Below, one piece after another: positions 7,984-16,700 of a DNA stretch of 64,000 nucleotides. Below the pieces are notes generated by a model, which saw nothing but the letters and a program-made list of their open reading frames with translations, did not search any database and had not been told where the DNA came from. Position 1 is the first letter of the stretch, and each line of letters begins with the position of its first letter. Source of the stretch: Myxococcales bacterium (GTDB lineage Bacteria; Myxococcota_A; Polyangia; Palsa-1104; JAEUJZ01); assembly GCA_016794505.1 (NCBI GenBank), contig JAEUJZ010000023.1:62001-126000 (forward strand). Reading direction: 5' to 3'. The translations under genes and the position numbers were made by a program.

Positions 7984-10059
7984 TTACTGTGGATTGGCCG
8001 ACACCGGCAGGGTGGCTGCCCGCCCGCCACCTGGGCTGCCCGGCGTCGACGAGATGTACTGCTTCGGCCGATCGTCCGGCGAGATCTCGTCGAAATAGCC
8101 GCGGATGATGTCGATGGCCGTCGGCGCCGCAACGTGACCACCCAGGCCGCCGTGCTCGATCAGCACCGCGACGGCAATCTTGGAGTGGTGCGACGGAGCA
8201 TAGCCGACGAACCAGGCGTGATCGTTGCCCGTGTCCCAGCCAGGCGCGCTGCCACGGCGGTTCTTGCGCACCTGTGCCGTGCCGCTCTTGCCGGCAATGT
8301 CGTACAGCGCAAGGCTTGGGCTGTATGCGCTCGCTGCCGTGCCCTTGGGATCGGCCAGCACGTCGACCAGGGCCCGCCGCATGCGCTCGATCGACTCAGA
8401 GGACACCGGCAGCACCCCGCGCAAGCTCGGTTGGCTTTGCTCGACCCGCTCGCCGCTTGGCTTTTCGATGCGCTCGACGAGCAGCGGCTGGTACAGCTTG
8501 CCGCCATTGCCCAGCGCCGCGTACGCCAACGCAAGCTGCAGCACGCTCGCCCGCACCGCCCCCTGCCCCAGCGCCGTGTTCAGCGCATAGCCGCCGCGAA
8601 AACCGCCGTTCTTTTTGTAGTACTCCAGCGTCGGCATAAAGCCACTCGCTTCGCCCATGCCCAGGTCGACTTTCTGACCGATGCCAAACGCCGCCGCCAT
8701 CTGCGCCATGCGCTCAAGCCCGACCTTTTCCGCTAGGTGATAGAAGTACACGTTGCACGACTGCGCGATCGCCTCGTGCAGGTTCACCGGGCCGTGCGAC
8801 TTCATGCAGCGGAACACGTGCCGACCCAGCTCATAGCGACCGTGGCAGGGAATGCGGACGTTGGGGTCGATCAGGTGCTCCTCCAGCGCCGACAGAGCCG
8901 GCACGATCTTGAACGTCGAGCCAGGGTAATAGCTCTCGCGCAGGGCCTTATCGAGCAGCGGTCGGAAGGGATCGGTCTCAAGCCGCTGCGCCTCGGCGTG
9001 GCTCAAGCGACCGGAAAGCAGGTTCGGATCTGGGCTGGGATGCGAGGCCATGGCCAAGACCTTGCCCGTCTCAACCTCGACGACGGCAGCGGCGGCCGAG
9101 TGATGGCGCGACAGCGCTTTTTCGACGATGCGCTGCAGATCGGCGTCGATCGTCAAGACGACATGATTTCCCGGCACCGGCTCGCGCTTGAGATCCGGCG
9201 GCAGAAGCTGCGCAAGCTCCCCCAGCTCGCGATCGGTCTTTTTGCGGCCGTATGCGTCGACAACGATCTTTTCGTACCCCGGAATGCCGCGCAGGATCGG
9301 CTCTAGCAGTCGCTCGACCCCCGAGCGGCCGATGGCGTCGCCGGGGCGATAGTTGAAGCTGCGCTTGGCTTCGCTCTGCAGCTCGGCGGGACCGACTTGG
9401 TTCATATAGCCAAGCACGTGCGCCGAGAGCGCTCCATGGGGATAGCTGCGCTGGGTGCGCGCCACCACATCGACGCCGTGAAGCTCTTGTTTTTCGGATT
9501 CCAGCAGCGCCATCTGGTCGCGACTGATGCCGTCCATGACCAGCAGCATCTGGCTGCGCTCTTTGCCGTGTCGACGGGCTGCCAAGCGATCGAGCAGGCT
9601 CTGGTACTGCTCTTGGCTCAAGTCCAAGTAGCGGCGCAGGCGCGACAGCGCGTCTTGCGAGACGAACTGCGGCGTCACATACACGCTGTACGTCGGGCTG
9701 TTCTCGACGAGAACCCGGCCCCGCCGATCGCGAAGCTGACCGCGCACCGCTGGCCAGTCGCGCTCTTTGATGAAGTTGCTCGTGCTGCGCTGGTAATACG
9801 CTTCGCCCTGGACGACTTGCAGATACACCAAGCGCGCCGCCAAGGCGAAAAAGCAAGCCACGACCACGACCACCGCGAAGCCCAGTCCACCCTCTTTGCT
9901 CGACGGGCTGGCTGGGCTGCTAGAGCCGCGCTTGGCCCCTTGCAGCGCCGAGTTCGACAGATCGCCTTTGGGCAGCGGCGACGCAATGCCGGCTGGCAGC
10001 GAGCCCACCGGCAAGCTGAGCCGATCGTCGAAGCGCAGGCGATTCAGGCGGATCTTCAT
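7984..10059 (-). CDS. mrdA: Penicillin-binding protein 2 (peptidoglycan D,D-transpeptidase MrdA)
   Basis: 691 residues. A ~60-residue cytoplasmic extension precedes one transmembrane helix (61-82). The dimerisation region contains DWPAVRGQLRDRRGRVL, then the transpeptidase domain with active-site STFK at 381-384, SCN at 434-436 and KSGTAQ near 580. This is the full catalytic set of class B PBPs, and the neighbours mreBCD identify it as the elongasome enzyme. It overlaps mreD by 4 bp (ATGA), so translation is probably coupled. The N-terminal extension is longer than in E. coli PBP2. Confidence 0.92.
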   Translation of the reverse strand: MKIRLNRLRFDDRLSLPVGSLPAGIASPLPKGDLSNSALQGAKRGSSSPASPSSKEGGLGFAVVVVVACFFALAARLVYLQVVQGEAYYQRSTSNFIKERDWPAVRGQLRDRRGRVLVENSPTYSVYVTPQFVSQDALSRLRRYLDLSQEQYQSLLDRLAARRHGKERSQMLLVMDGISRDQMALLESEKQELHGVDVVARTQRSYPHGALSAHVLGYMNQVGPAELQSEAKRSFNYRPGDAIGRSGVERLLEPILRGIPGYEKIVVDAYGRKKTDRELGELAQLLPPDLKREPVPGNHVVLTIDADLQRIVEKALSRHHSAAAAVVEVETGKVLAMASHPSPDPNLLSGRLSHAEAQRLETDPFRPLLDKALRESYYPGSTFKIVPALSALEEHLIDPNVRIPCHGRYELGRHVFRCMKSHGPVNLHEAIAQSCNVYFYHLAEKVGLERMAQMAAAFGIGQKVDLGMGEASGFMPTLEYYKKNGGFRGGYALNTALGQGAVRASVLQLALAYAALGNGGKLYQPLLVERIEKPSGERVEQSQPSLRGVLPVSSESIERMRRALVDVLADPKGTAASAYSPSLALYDIAGKSGTAQVRKNRRGSAPGWDTGNDHAWFVGYAPSHHSKIAVAVLIEHGGLGGHVAAPTAIDIIRGYFDEISPDDRPKQYISSTPGSPGGGRAATLPVSANPQ

Positions 10060-10763
10060 GCCGGCACCTCAAGACTCGTACGACGCAGGCCAGCGCTTAG
10101 GCTGCCACGCGGACGGCGACCCCCGCCCAGCCCACCGCCCAAAGGACTGCCCAAGCCCGATGACAAAGACGAGGACGAGGACGAGGAGGTGCCGCGCGGA
10201 TCGCCCCAGACATGGCGATCGAGCCGCGACAGCACGGCGAAGACCAGGGGCGCGACCACCGCGGTGACGATCGCTTCGCCCAGTAAGCTGCTCAGATCTG
10301 AAAGCGGCGCCAGCGTCGAGCCGGGGGCAGCAAACAGCGCAGAAAACAGCAGGTACACAAGCGACAGCAGCAAGCGATAGCCGATCAGCGACAGCAGCGC
10401 GACCAGCATCACCGCGCCCACGCCGCGCACCAGCAAGCGAATCGACACCGCGCGCAGCAGCAGCACACTTACGGCAAGACCCAGCGCATGCAGCCCAGCC
10501 GGCGAGCCCTCGACGACATCGGCCAAGTATCCCAGGACCGCGCCGAAGCCCGCCATGCTCTCGGGACGGGCGTTGCGCAGCGACAGCAGCGCCGAGCTGC
10601 CATCGCCCGAGCTAGCAAAGGGTCGGCAGTGCAGCCCAGCGTACAGCGCCACCAAGAACGGCACATCGGGCAGCGGGCGCCAGGACAGCGCTGAAAACGC
10701 CGTCGCGACGACCAGGCCCAGATAGGCGGCGATCAAAAGACCAATGGCGCGGGACAGGCTCAT
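10056..10763 (-). CDS. mreD: Rod shape-determining protein MreD
   Basis: 235 residues, with several hydrophobic helices over residues 1-185. Sequence is divergent, but position (between mreC and pbp2), orientation and topology fit MreD, the elongasome membrane subunit. The C-terminal ~50 residues are unusual: a run of Ser followed by Gly/Arg-rich sequence (encoded partly by GAGGAC-type repeats on the other strand), not expected in MreD. It overlaps both neighbours by 4 bp. Confidence 0.8.
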   Translation of the reverse strand: MSLSRAIGLLIAAYLGLVVATAFSALSWRPLPDVPFLVALYAGLHCRPFASSGDGSSALLSLRNARPESMAGFGAVLGYLADVVEGSPAGLHALGLAVSVLLLRAVSIRLLVRGVGAVMLVALLSLIGYRLLLSLVYLLFSALFAAPGSTLAPLSDLSSLLGEAIVTAVVAPLVFAVLSRLDRHVWGDPRGTSSSSSSSLSSGLGSPLGGGLGGGRRPRGSLSAGLRRTSLEVPA

Positions 10764-11692
10764 CGCGGGACTCCGATGCCGCGCGCTGGCTCGGCGGGAC
10801 GCTTGCCCGCGTCGGGATCCGGCGGCGGCGGCGGCGACAGCACGACCAAAACCTCGCGCAGCTTGCCAAAGTCGACGAGCGGCTCGACTTCGATCTCTTG
10901 ATACAGGCTGCTGTCGGGCTTGTGTGTGCGCACGACCTTGCCGATCGGCATATCGCGCGGGAACAGCCCGCCCAGGCCCGATGTGACCACGGCGTCTCCG
11001 ACCTGAATGTCGTCTTTGTTCAGCACGTACTCGACGCGGCAGACATACCGCGAGTCCGAGGCCACGCCCTTGAGCACGCCGCGGCTGCCCGTGCGCGGCA
11101 GGACCACGTCGATCGACGTGCGCGGATCGGTCGTCAGCTGCACATCGGCATAGGCCCCACTGATGCGCAGCACGCGCCCGACGACGCCACTTGGGGACAA
11201 GACCGGCATGCCGGGACGCGTCTCAGCCGCCGAGATCGCCCCCGGCCCGGCGCTGCGCAGTCCACCAAGCTCCAGACGCAGGCGCAGCACGCGAAACTGG
11301 CGCGAGGTCTCGACGCCGATGACCTGCGCGGCCAGCGTATCGGCTTGGATCTGGGCGCGAAGCTCTAGCAGGCGCTCCAGCCGCTCGGCCCGCGCGGCAA
11401 GCTGCGATAGGCTGGCCACCTGCGAGCGCAGCGCAGCATTCTCGGCAGCCAAGCGCTCATTTTCGCGCTTTACACCGACGAGCGCGATGTAGTGCGACCA
11501 CACTCCGCCAACGCGCGAGCCCGCCCCGACGACCACCCCCTGAAGCGGCGCCGTGATGCGCACGAGCAGCCGGTCCACCGGGTTCATTCGCTCGGGCGCT
11601 TTGATGCTCGATCGCAGAAGCAGAGCCGGCAGCAAAAGCAGCACCGCCGGAATCACAAGCTTCCAGACACGCTTGCTGGGGTTCATGGGCAA
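10760..11692 (-). CDS. mreC: Rod shape-determining protein MreC
   Basis: 310 residues. One N-terminal transmembrane helix (about 11-27), a coiled coil (about 70-115, LAAENAALRSQVASLSQLAARAERL), then the periplasmic beta domain with VIGVETS, GVVGRVLRISGAYADVQL, DPRTSIDVVLPRTGSRGVL and VVTSGLGGLFPRDMPIGKV, which are characteristic of MreC. The C-terminus is Pro-rich. MreC links cytoplasmic MreB to PBP2. It starts 18 bp after mreB, with a G-rich ribosome site, and overlaps mreD by 4 bp. Confidence 0.93.
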   Translation of the reverse strand: MPMNPSKRVWKLVIPAVLLLLPALLLRSSIKAPERMNPVDRLLVRITAPLQGVVVGAGSRVGGVWSHYIALVGVKRENERLAAENAALRSQVASLSQLAARAERLERLLELRAQIQADTLAAQVIGVETSRQFRVLRLRLELGGLRSAGPGAISAAETRPGMPVLSPSGVVGRVLRISGAYADVQLTTDPRTSIDVVLPRTGSRGVLKGVASDSRYVCRVEYVLNKDDIQVGDAVVTSGLGGLFPRDMPIGKVVRTHKPDSSLYQEIEVEPLVDFGKLREVLVVLSPPPPPDPDAGKRPAEPARGIGVPR

Positions 11693-11710
11693 ATCCCCCC
11701 GGTAGCGACG

Positions 11711-13038
<1,328 letters not shown>

Positions 13039-14013
13039 CTAGCGCAGGACATCGCGCAGGGTGGTTCCCGGACGCAACAAGCGCAAGAAGCGGCGAGCCA
13101 TGGCGTGGCCCTTGCGATCGGGGCCTGCCTCGTGACGCAGGCGGCGCTGCGCGTCGAGGTAATCGGGGAAAAAGCGCAGGTGCGGCGGCAGGTGGGGCAG
13201 TGCGCGACGAATGGCCAGCCGACCCGCCGTGGCAAGAGCCCGCTCGTGGACGCCGAGACACAGGCCAAAGTCCTGCCGCAGTCCGTCGGGAAGCAGCCAT
13301 GCGGTGTACGCGCGCACGAAATGATAAAGCGGCGCAGACGCGGCGTTCGGCGCGGTCAAGATGTGCCGGGCAAGCTCGCGCGCTTCGTCGGTGACGTGCA
13401 AGCGTGGCGAGACCAGCATGCCGTCGAAATACAGACGAAACTGCTCGTAGTCCGCAGGCAGGCTCGCAGGCGACAGGCCAAAGAGCCGCGAGGTGGCCAG
13501 GCTGTCGGCATAGAAGCGCTCACGCTCGTCGTCGGCAAGCGGCGTAACCAGGTCTTCATAGACGCGCCGCGCGGTGTCGATCAGCGTCGCCTGCACCCAG
13601 AACAGCGCCGATTCATCGTTGGCGCTATAGCGCGGGCTGCCCGCATAGCCCGGCCCGGCCTGCCGCAGCGAGCCCGCGACGCGCGCATGCACCGCAAACA
13701 CCCGCCGCGCCGTCGACATGGCCTGATCCAGATCGCCAAAGGTCATGTTTAGAACGCGCACAAAGGTCCGACGGAAGCGCCCTGCCACGTCGCTGCGCAC
13801 GCGCGAGTGATCGAACACAGCCTGCGCCACGAACGGATGGGCAAGCTGCAGAAGCGCTGCTGCTCCGCCGCCCAGAAGCAGCATCGCCTCGCGGTTGATG
13901 CGCCACGACGCCGACTGGGGACCAAACAGGCCGGCTCGCCCGTCGCCGTTTTCGGCCAAGGCGCGACTCCGTGCCTCGCAAAGGGCCTGCTCTAGCTGCT
14001 CCGCCGAGACCAT
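13039..14013 (-). CDS. DUF2236 / MpaB-like oxygenase family protein
   Basis: 324 residues, with an AGGAGGTGA ribosome site 3 nt before ATG 14013. The sequence follows the DUF2236 pattern: REAMLLLGGGAAALLQLAHPFVAQAVFDHS, then a conserved RR...NMTFGD segment and HARVAGSL. This family includes the fungal ER oxygenase MpaB and the haem-binding latex-clearing protein Lcp. Whether this member binds haem or is an oxygenase is not shown. No operon partner; it reads towards mreB. Confidence 0.75.
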   Translation of the reverse strand: MVSAEQLEQALCEARSRALAENGDGRAGLFGPQSASWRINREAMLLLGGGAAALLQLAHPFVAQAVFDHSRVRSDVAGRFRRTFVRVLNMTFGDLDQAMSTARRVFAVHARVAGSLRQAGPGYAGSPRYSANDESALFWVQATLIDTARRVYEDLVTPLADDERERFYADSLATSRLFGLSPASLPADYEQFRLYFDGMLVSPRLHVTDEARELARHILTAPNAASAPLYHFVRAYTAWLLPDGLRQDFGLCLGVHERALATAGRLAIRRALPHLPPHLRFFPDYLDAQRRLRHEAGPDRKGHAMARRFLRLLRPGTTLRDVLR

Positions 14014-14188
14014 GGCTCACCTCCTGCCGTGGGCGTCCTTTTGCGACGGCTCACCGGCCTGCGATTCGCTTGTGCGTGGCACCGTGGCCTGGTCGTTTTC
14101 CGTCGGATACATCGCGAAACCAGACAGACACGGCGGCGGCAAGATATCACGCACGCAGCGGCGGCGGCTCGGTTAATGTAGGGACATC

Positions 14189-14734
14189 ATGCAGATACGC
14201 TGGATGCGCGCGATGGCTTCGTCATTGGATAAGGCAGACCGTCGGTGGCTGGGCTGGCAACGCCGGGTCGGCGCGGGGCTTTTGGGGCTCTTGCTTCCCG
14301 GCTGCGCAACCGGGCCCGATCCGATCCTGTCGACGGGAGGCCAAGTGCCACCCAACATCGAACGCAGCCTGCGCTGCCCGCGCGACACGCAGATCGTCTT
14401 TGGTCGCATCGCCGGGGTGCAGACGGCGGCATGGTGCCAGCGCATCGGCCCGGTCGGCAGCGGCGTCAAGCATGGGCCCTTCGTCGAGTGGTACGATAAT
14501 TTACAGAAAAAGAATGTGGGATTATACGAGGAAGGGCAGCGGCAAGGCCCCTGGCGCTTCTATCTGCCGTCGGGGCAGCTGGAAAGCGAAGTGACGTACG
14601 ACCACGACCGGGTCGTGTCACAGATGCAAGCGCCCCTTCCTGCTTCGACGACGGCTCCGGCTCAGACCGCTCCGGCTCAGACCGCTCCGGCTCAGACCGC
14701 TCCGGCTGCGACGACCGCGCCGGGGACGAACTAG
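14189..14734 (+). CDS. Small lipoprotein with MORN-like repeats and TAPAQ tail
   Basis: 181 residues. A signal peptide with twin Arg ends in the lipobox LLPGC. The middle contains GPFVEWYDNLQKKNVGLYEEGQ and GPWRFYLPSGQLESEVTY, spaced like MORN-type antitoxin repeats (toxin-antitoxin YwqK-like). The C-terminus is a low-complexity tail made by three tandem 15-bp units (14654-14698), giving repeated TAPAQ. Probably an envelope protein of unknown function. Further in-frame ATGs lie at codons 6 and 9. Confidence 0.65.
   Translation: MQIRWMRAMASSLDKADRRWLGWQRRVGAGLLGLLLPGCATGPDPILSTGGQVPPNIERSLRCPRDTQIVFGRIAGVQTAAWCQRIGPVGSGVKHGPFVEWYDNLQKKNVGLYEEGQRQGPWRFYLPSGQLESEVTYDHDRVVSQMQAPLPASTTAPAQTAPAQTAPAQTAPAATTAPGTN
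14654..14698 (+). repeat. 15-bp tandem repeat, 3 units, in frame
   Basis: Three identical copies of GCTCCGGCTCAGACC, followed by a diverged fourth. They encode the repeated APAQT tail of the lipoprotein. Unit length is a multiple of three, so copy changes keep the frame. Confidence 0.85.
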
Positions 14735-14792
14735 GGCGCTGGGCTGCCGCGCACCACCGCGCCCGCTGCTGCGCAGCGACGAAAGACCGACG

Positions 14793-15995
14793 CTATTTGC
14801 GACCGGGATAGGCCTGAAGCGCGTGCCCCAATAGCTGAACCGCCCGCCGCAGCGGCGCTTCCCCAAGGACATAGGCGATACGCACCTCGTCCTGCCCCGA
14901 GCCTGGCGTCTGATAGAAGCCCGGCCCCGGCGCCAGCATCACGGTCTCGCCCTGGTGCGAAAAGTCGTTGAGCAGCCAGGCACAGAATCGCTCGCTGCTG
15001 TCGACGGGCAGCCGCGTCATCAGATAGAACGCGCCCTGCGCTTCTGGCGCCAGCACGCCCGGCAGCTTGGCTAGCTCTTCCATCAGCACGTCCCGGCGAC
15101 GACGGAACTCGGCGATCATCGACGACACGAACGGCCCTGGATCCTCCAGCGCACCCAGCCCGCCAAGCTGACCCAGCGTCGGTGGCGACAGGCGGGCCAT
15201 GGCAAAGCGCGTCACGGCGTCGATCAGCTCGTGTCGCTGGCTGATGATGCAGCCCAGGCGCGCTCCGCAGGCAGAAAACCGCTTCGACAGCGAGTCGATG
15301 ATGATCGCCACGTCGGCCGCCCCCGGAATCGACAAGATTGAAAGCGGTGTCCCGGCATAGACAAAGTCGCGATAGACCTCGTCGCAGATCAGCATCAGGC
15401 CGTGCTGCTTGGCCAGCGCAACGACGGCGGTCAGCGCGTCGCGGCTGTACAGCGTGCCCGTCGGATTCGACGGATTGCACAGCAGGATGGCGCGCGTCCG
15501 CGGCGTGATCGCGGCAGCAAAATCAGCAGGCGGAGGCAGGCGGAAGCCGTCTTCGATGCGCGTCGGCAGCGTGCGCAGCGTCGCCCCGGCCATCATCGAA
15601 AACGTGCCGTAGTTGGGATAGTACGGCTCGGGCGTGATCACCTCGTCTCCGGGATCGCAGAGCGCCATCAGCACGAACAACAGCGCTTCGGAGCCACCCG
15701 TCGTCACCAAGATGTCGCGCTCGGCCACGGGCATGCCGATGCCAGTGTAGTAATCGACGAGCGCCTTGCGATACGGATACAAGCCAACCGACGGGCTGTA
15801 TGAAAGGACATTCCCCGGCTCTAGCCGCGCCTTCTGCAGAAAGCTCGCGGGCGTCGGAATGTCCGGCTGGCCGATGTTCAGGTGATAGATCTTGGTACCC
15901 CGCTCAGCGGCGGCACGGGCCAGGGGTTCCAGCTTGCGAATCGGACTGGCCGGCGCGTTCTTGCCCCGGTACGAAAGGATCGAGGAGGTCGACAT
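14793..15995 (-). CDS. PLP-dependent class I/II aminotransferase
   Basis: 400 residues, the usual length for fold-type I aminotransferases. Visible motifs: YHLNIGQPDIPTP near the N-terminus, the PLP phosphate/ring contacts TTGGSEALLF, LLCNPSNPTGT and ICDEVYRDFVY, and the Schiff-base lysine in SLSKRFSACGARLG. It belongs with aspartate/aromatic aminotransferases; the substrate cannot be deduced. An extended -10 element (TGTGATAAT, 16004-16012, minus strand) sits just upstream, so it may be transcribed separately from the L,D-transpeptidase 60 bp before it. Confidence 0.85.
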   Translation of the reverse strand: MSTSSILSYRGKNAPASPIRKLEPLARAAAERGTKIYHLNIGQPDIPTPASFLQKARLEPGNVLSYSPSVGLYPYRKALVDYYTGIGMPVAERDILVTTGGSEALLFVLMALCDPGDEVITPEPYYPNYGTFSMMAGATLRTLPTRIEDGFRLPPPADFAAAITPRTRAILLCNPSNPTGTLYSRDALTAVVALAKQHGLMLICDEVYRDFVYAGTPLSILSIPGAADVAIIIDSLSKRFSACGARLGCIISQRHELIDAVTRFAMARLSPPTLGQLGGLGALEDPGPFVSSMIAEFRRRRDVLMEELAKLPGVLAPEAQGAFYLMTRLPVDSSERFCAWLLNDFSHQGETVMLAPGPGFYQTPGSGQDEVRIAYVLGEAPLRRAVQLLGHALQAYPGRK

Positions 15996-16003
15996 GAAAG
16001 GGA

Positions 16004-16012
16004 ATTATCACA
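16004..16012 (-). promoter_or_regulatory. Extended -10 promoter element for the aminotransferase gene
   Basis: Minus-strand TGTGATAAT ends 8 nt before ATG 15995, predicting a start of transcription 1-2 nt before the codon. There is no Shine-Dalgarno sequence between them. Confidence 0.4.
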
Positions 16013-16055
16013 GACTTCCCGTCCTCCTCTACAAGTCCTCTACGCGAGCCGGTTA

Positions 16056-16700
16056 TTACTCTTCGATCAAGATGGGAGTCCCAACGGACGCAGCAGAAAA
16101 CAAGCGCTGCGCGATGGTCTCGGGAAAGCGGACGCAGCCATGGGAATCGGGAAAGCCCGGCAGCGGCCCCGCGTGCAGGCCGACCCCGCCGACGATGCGC
16201 AGAAAGTACGGCATCTTGGTGCCGCGAAAGTGGCTGCCCGGCGGCGGCGGCGTGCCCAGCGCGTCGATGTTGGGCTGCACAAGCTGCTCGTTTTCGTCGA
16301 CGTAGTCGCCGTAGCGGTTCGACACGTGCTCGGCGATCTTTTCCAGCACCGAAAACTGCCCGCTCGGCGTGCGGTGGCTGCGGCGACCACTGCAGATCGA
16401 CGATCGCCCGACCAGCCTCGAACCGTCATAGATATCGGCGTACTGACCCGAAAGAAAGATGCGGATCGACAGCGCAGCAAGCGGCTCGCTCGCGGCCCAA
16501 AAGTAATCGCCGCCCGGTGGAAAGCGCGGCCGTGGCGACGCTCCTCGAACGGCTGAGCCCGACGCTGCGGCCACGCTGGCCTGGGCTCCTTCGGGCCCCG
16601 CCGTGCCTCCAGACGAGCACGCCAGCGCCATGGTCACGCCCAGCACACACACACGCCGCAGCGCCGCCGGAAAAGACGCCGCACGGCCCGCCTGCTTCAC
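16056..16700 (-). CDS. L,D-transpeptidase (YkuD family)
   Basis: 214 residues from GTG 16700, which overlaps the protease stop as GTGA; the open frame upstream lies inside the protease. A signal sequence ends in TMALAC, possibly a weak lipobox. The catalytic domain contains RTPSGQFSV and the YkuD signature HAGPLPGFPDSHGCVRF with catalytic Cys. Such enzymes make 3-3 peptidoglycan cross-links or attach proteins to the wall. Overlap with the protease gene implies translational coupling. Confidence 0.85.
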   Translation of the reverse strand: MKQAGRAASFPAALRRVCVLGVTMALACSSGGTAGPEGAQASVAAASGSAVRGASPRPRFPPGGDYFWAASEPLAALSIRIFLSGQYADIYDGSRLVGRSSICSGRRSHRTPSGQFSVLEKIAEHVSNRYGDYVDENEQLVQPNIDALGTPPPPGSHFRGTKMPYFLRIVGGVGLHAGPLPGFPDSHGCVRFPETIAQRLFSAASVGTPILIEE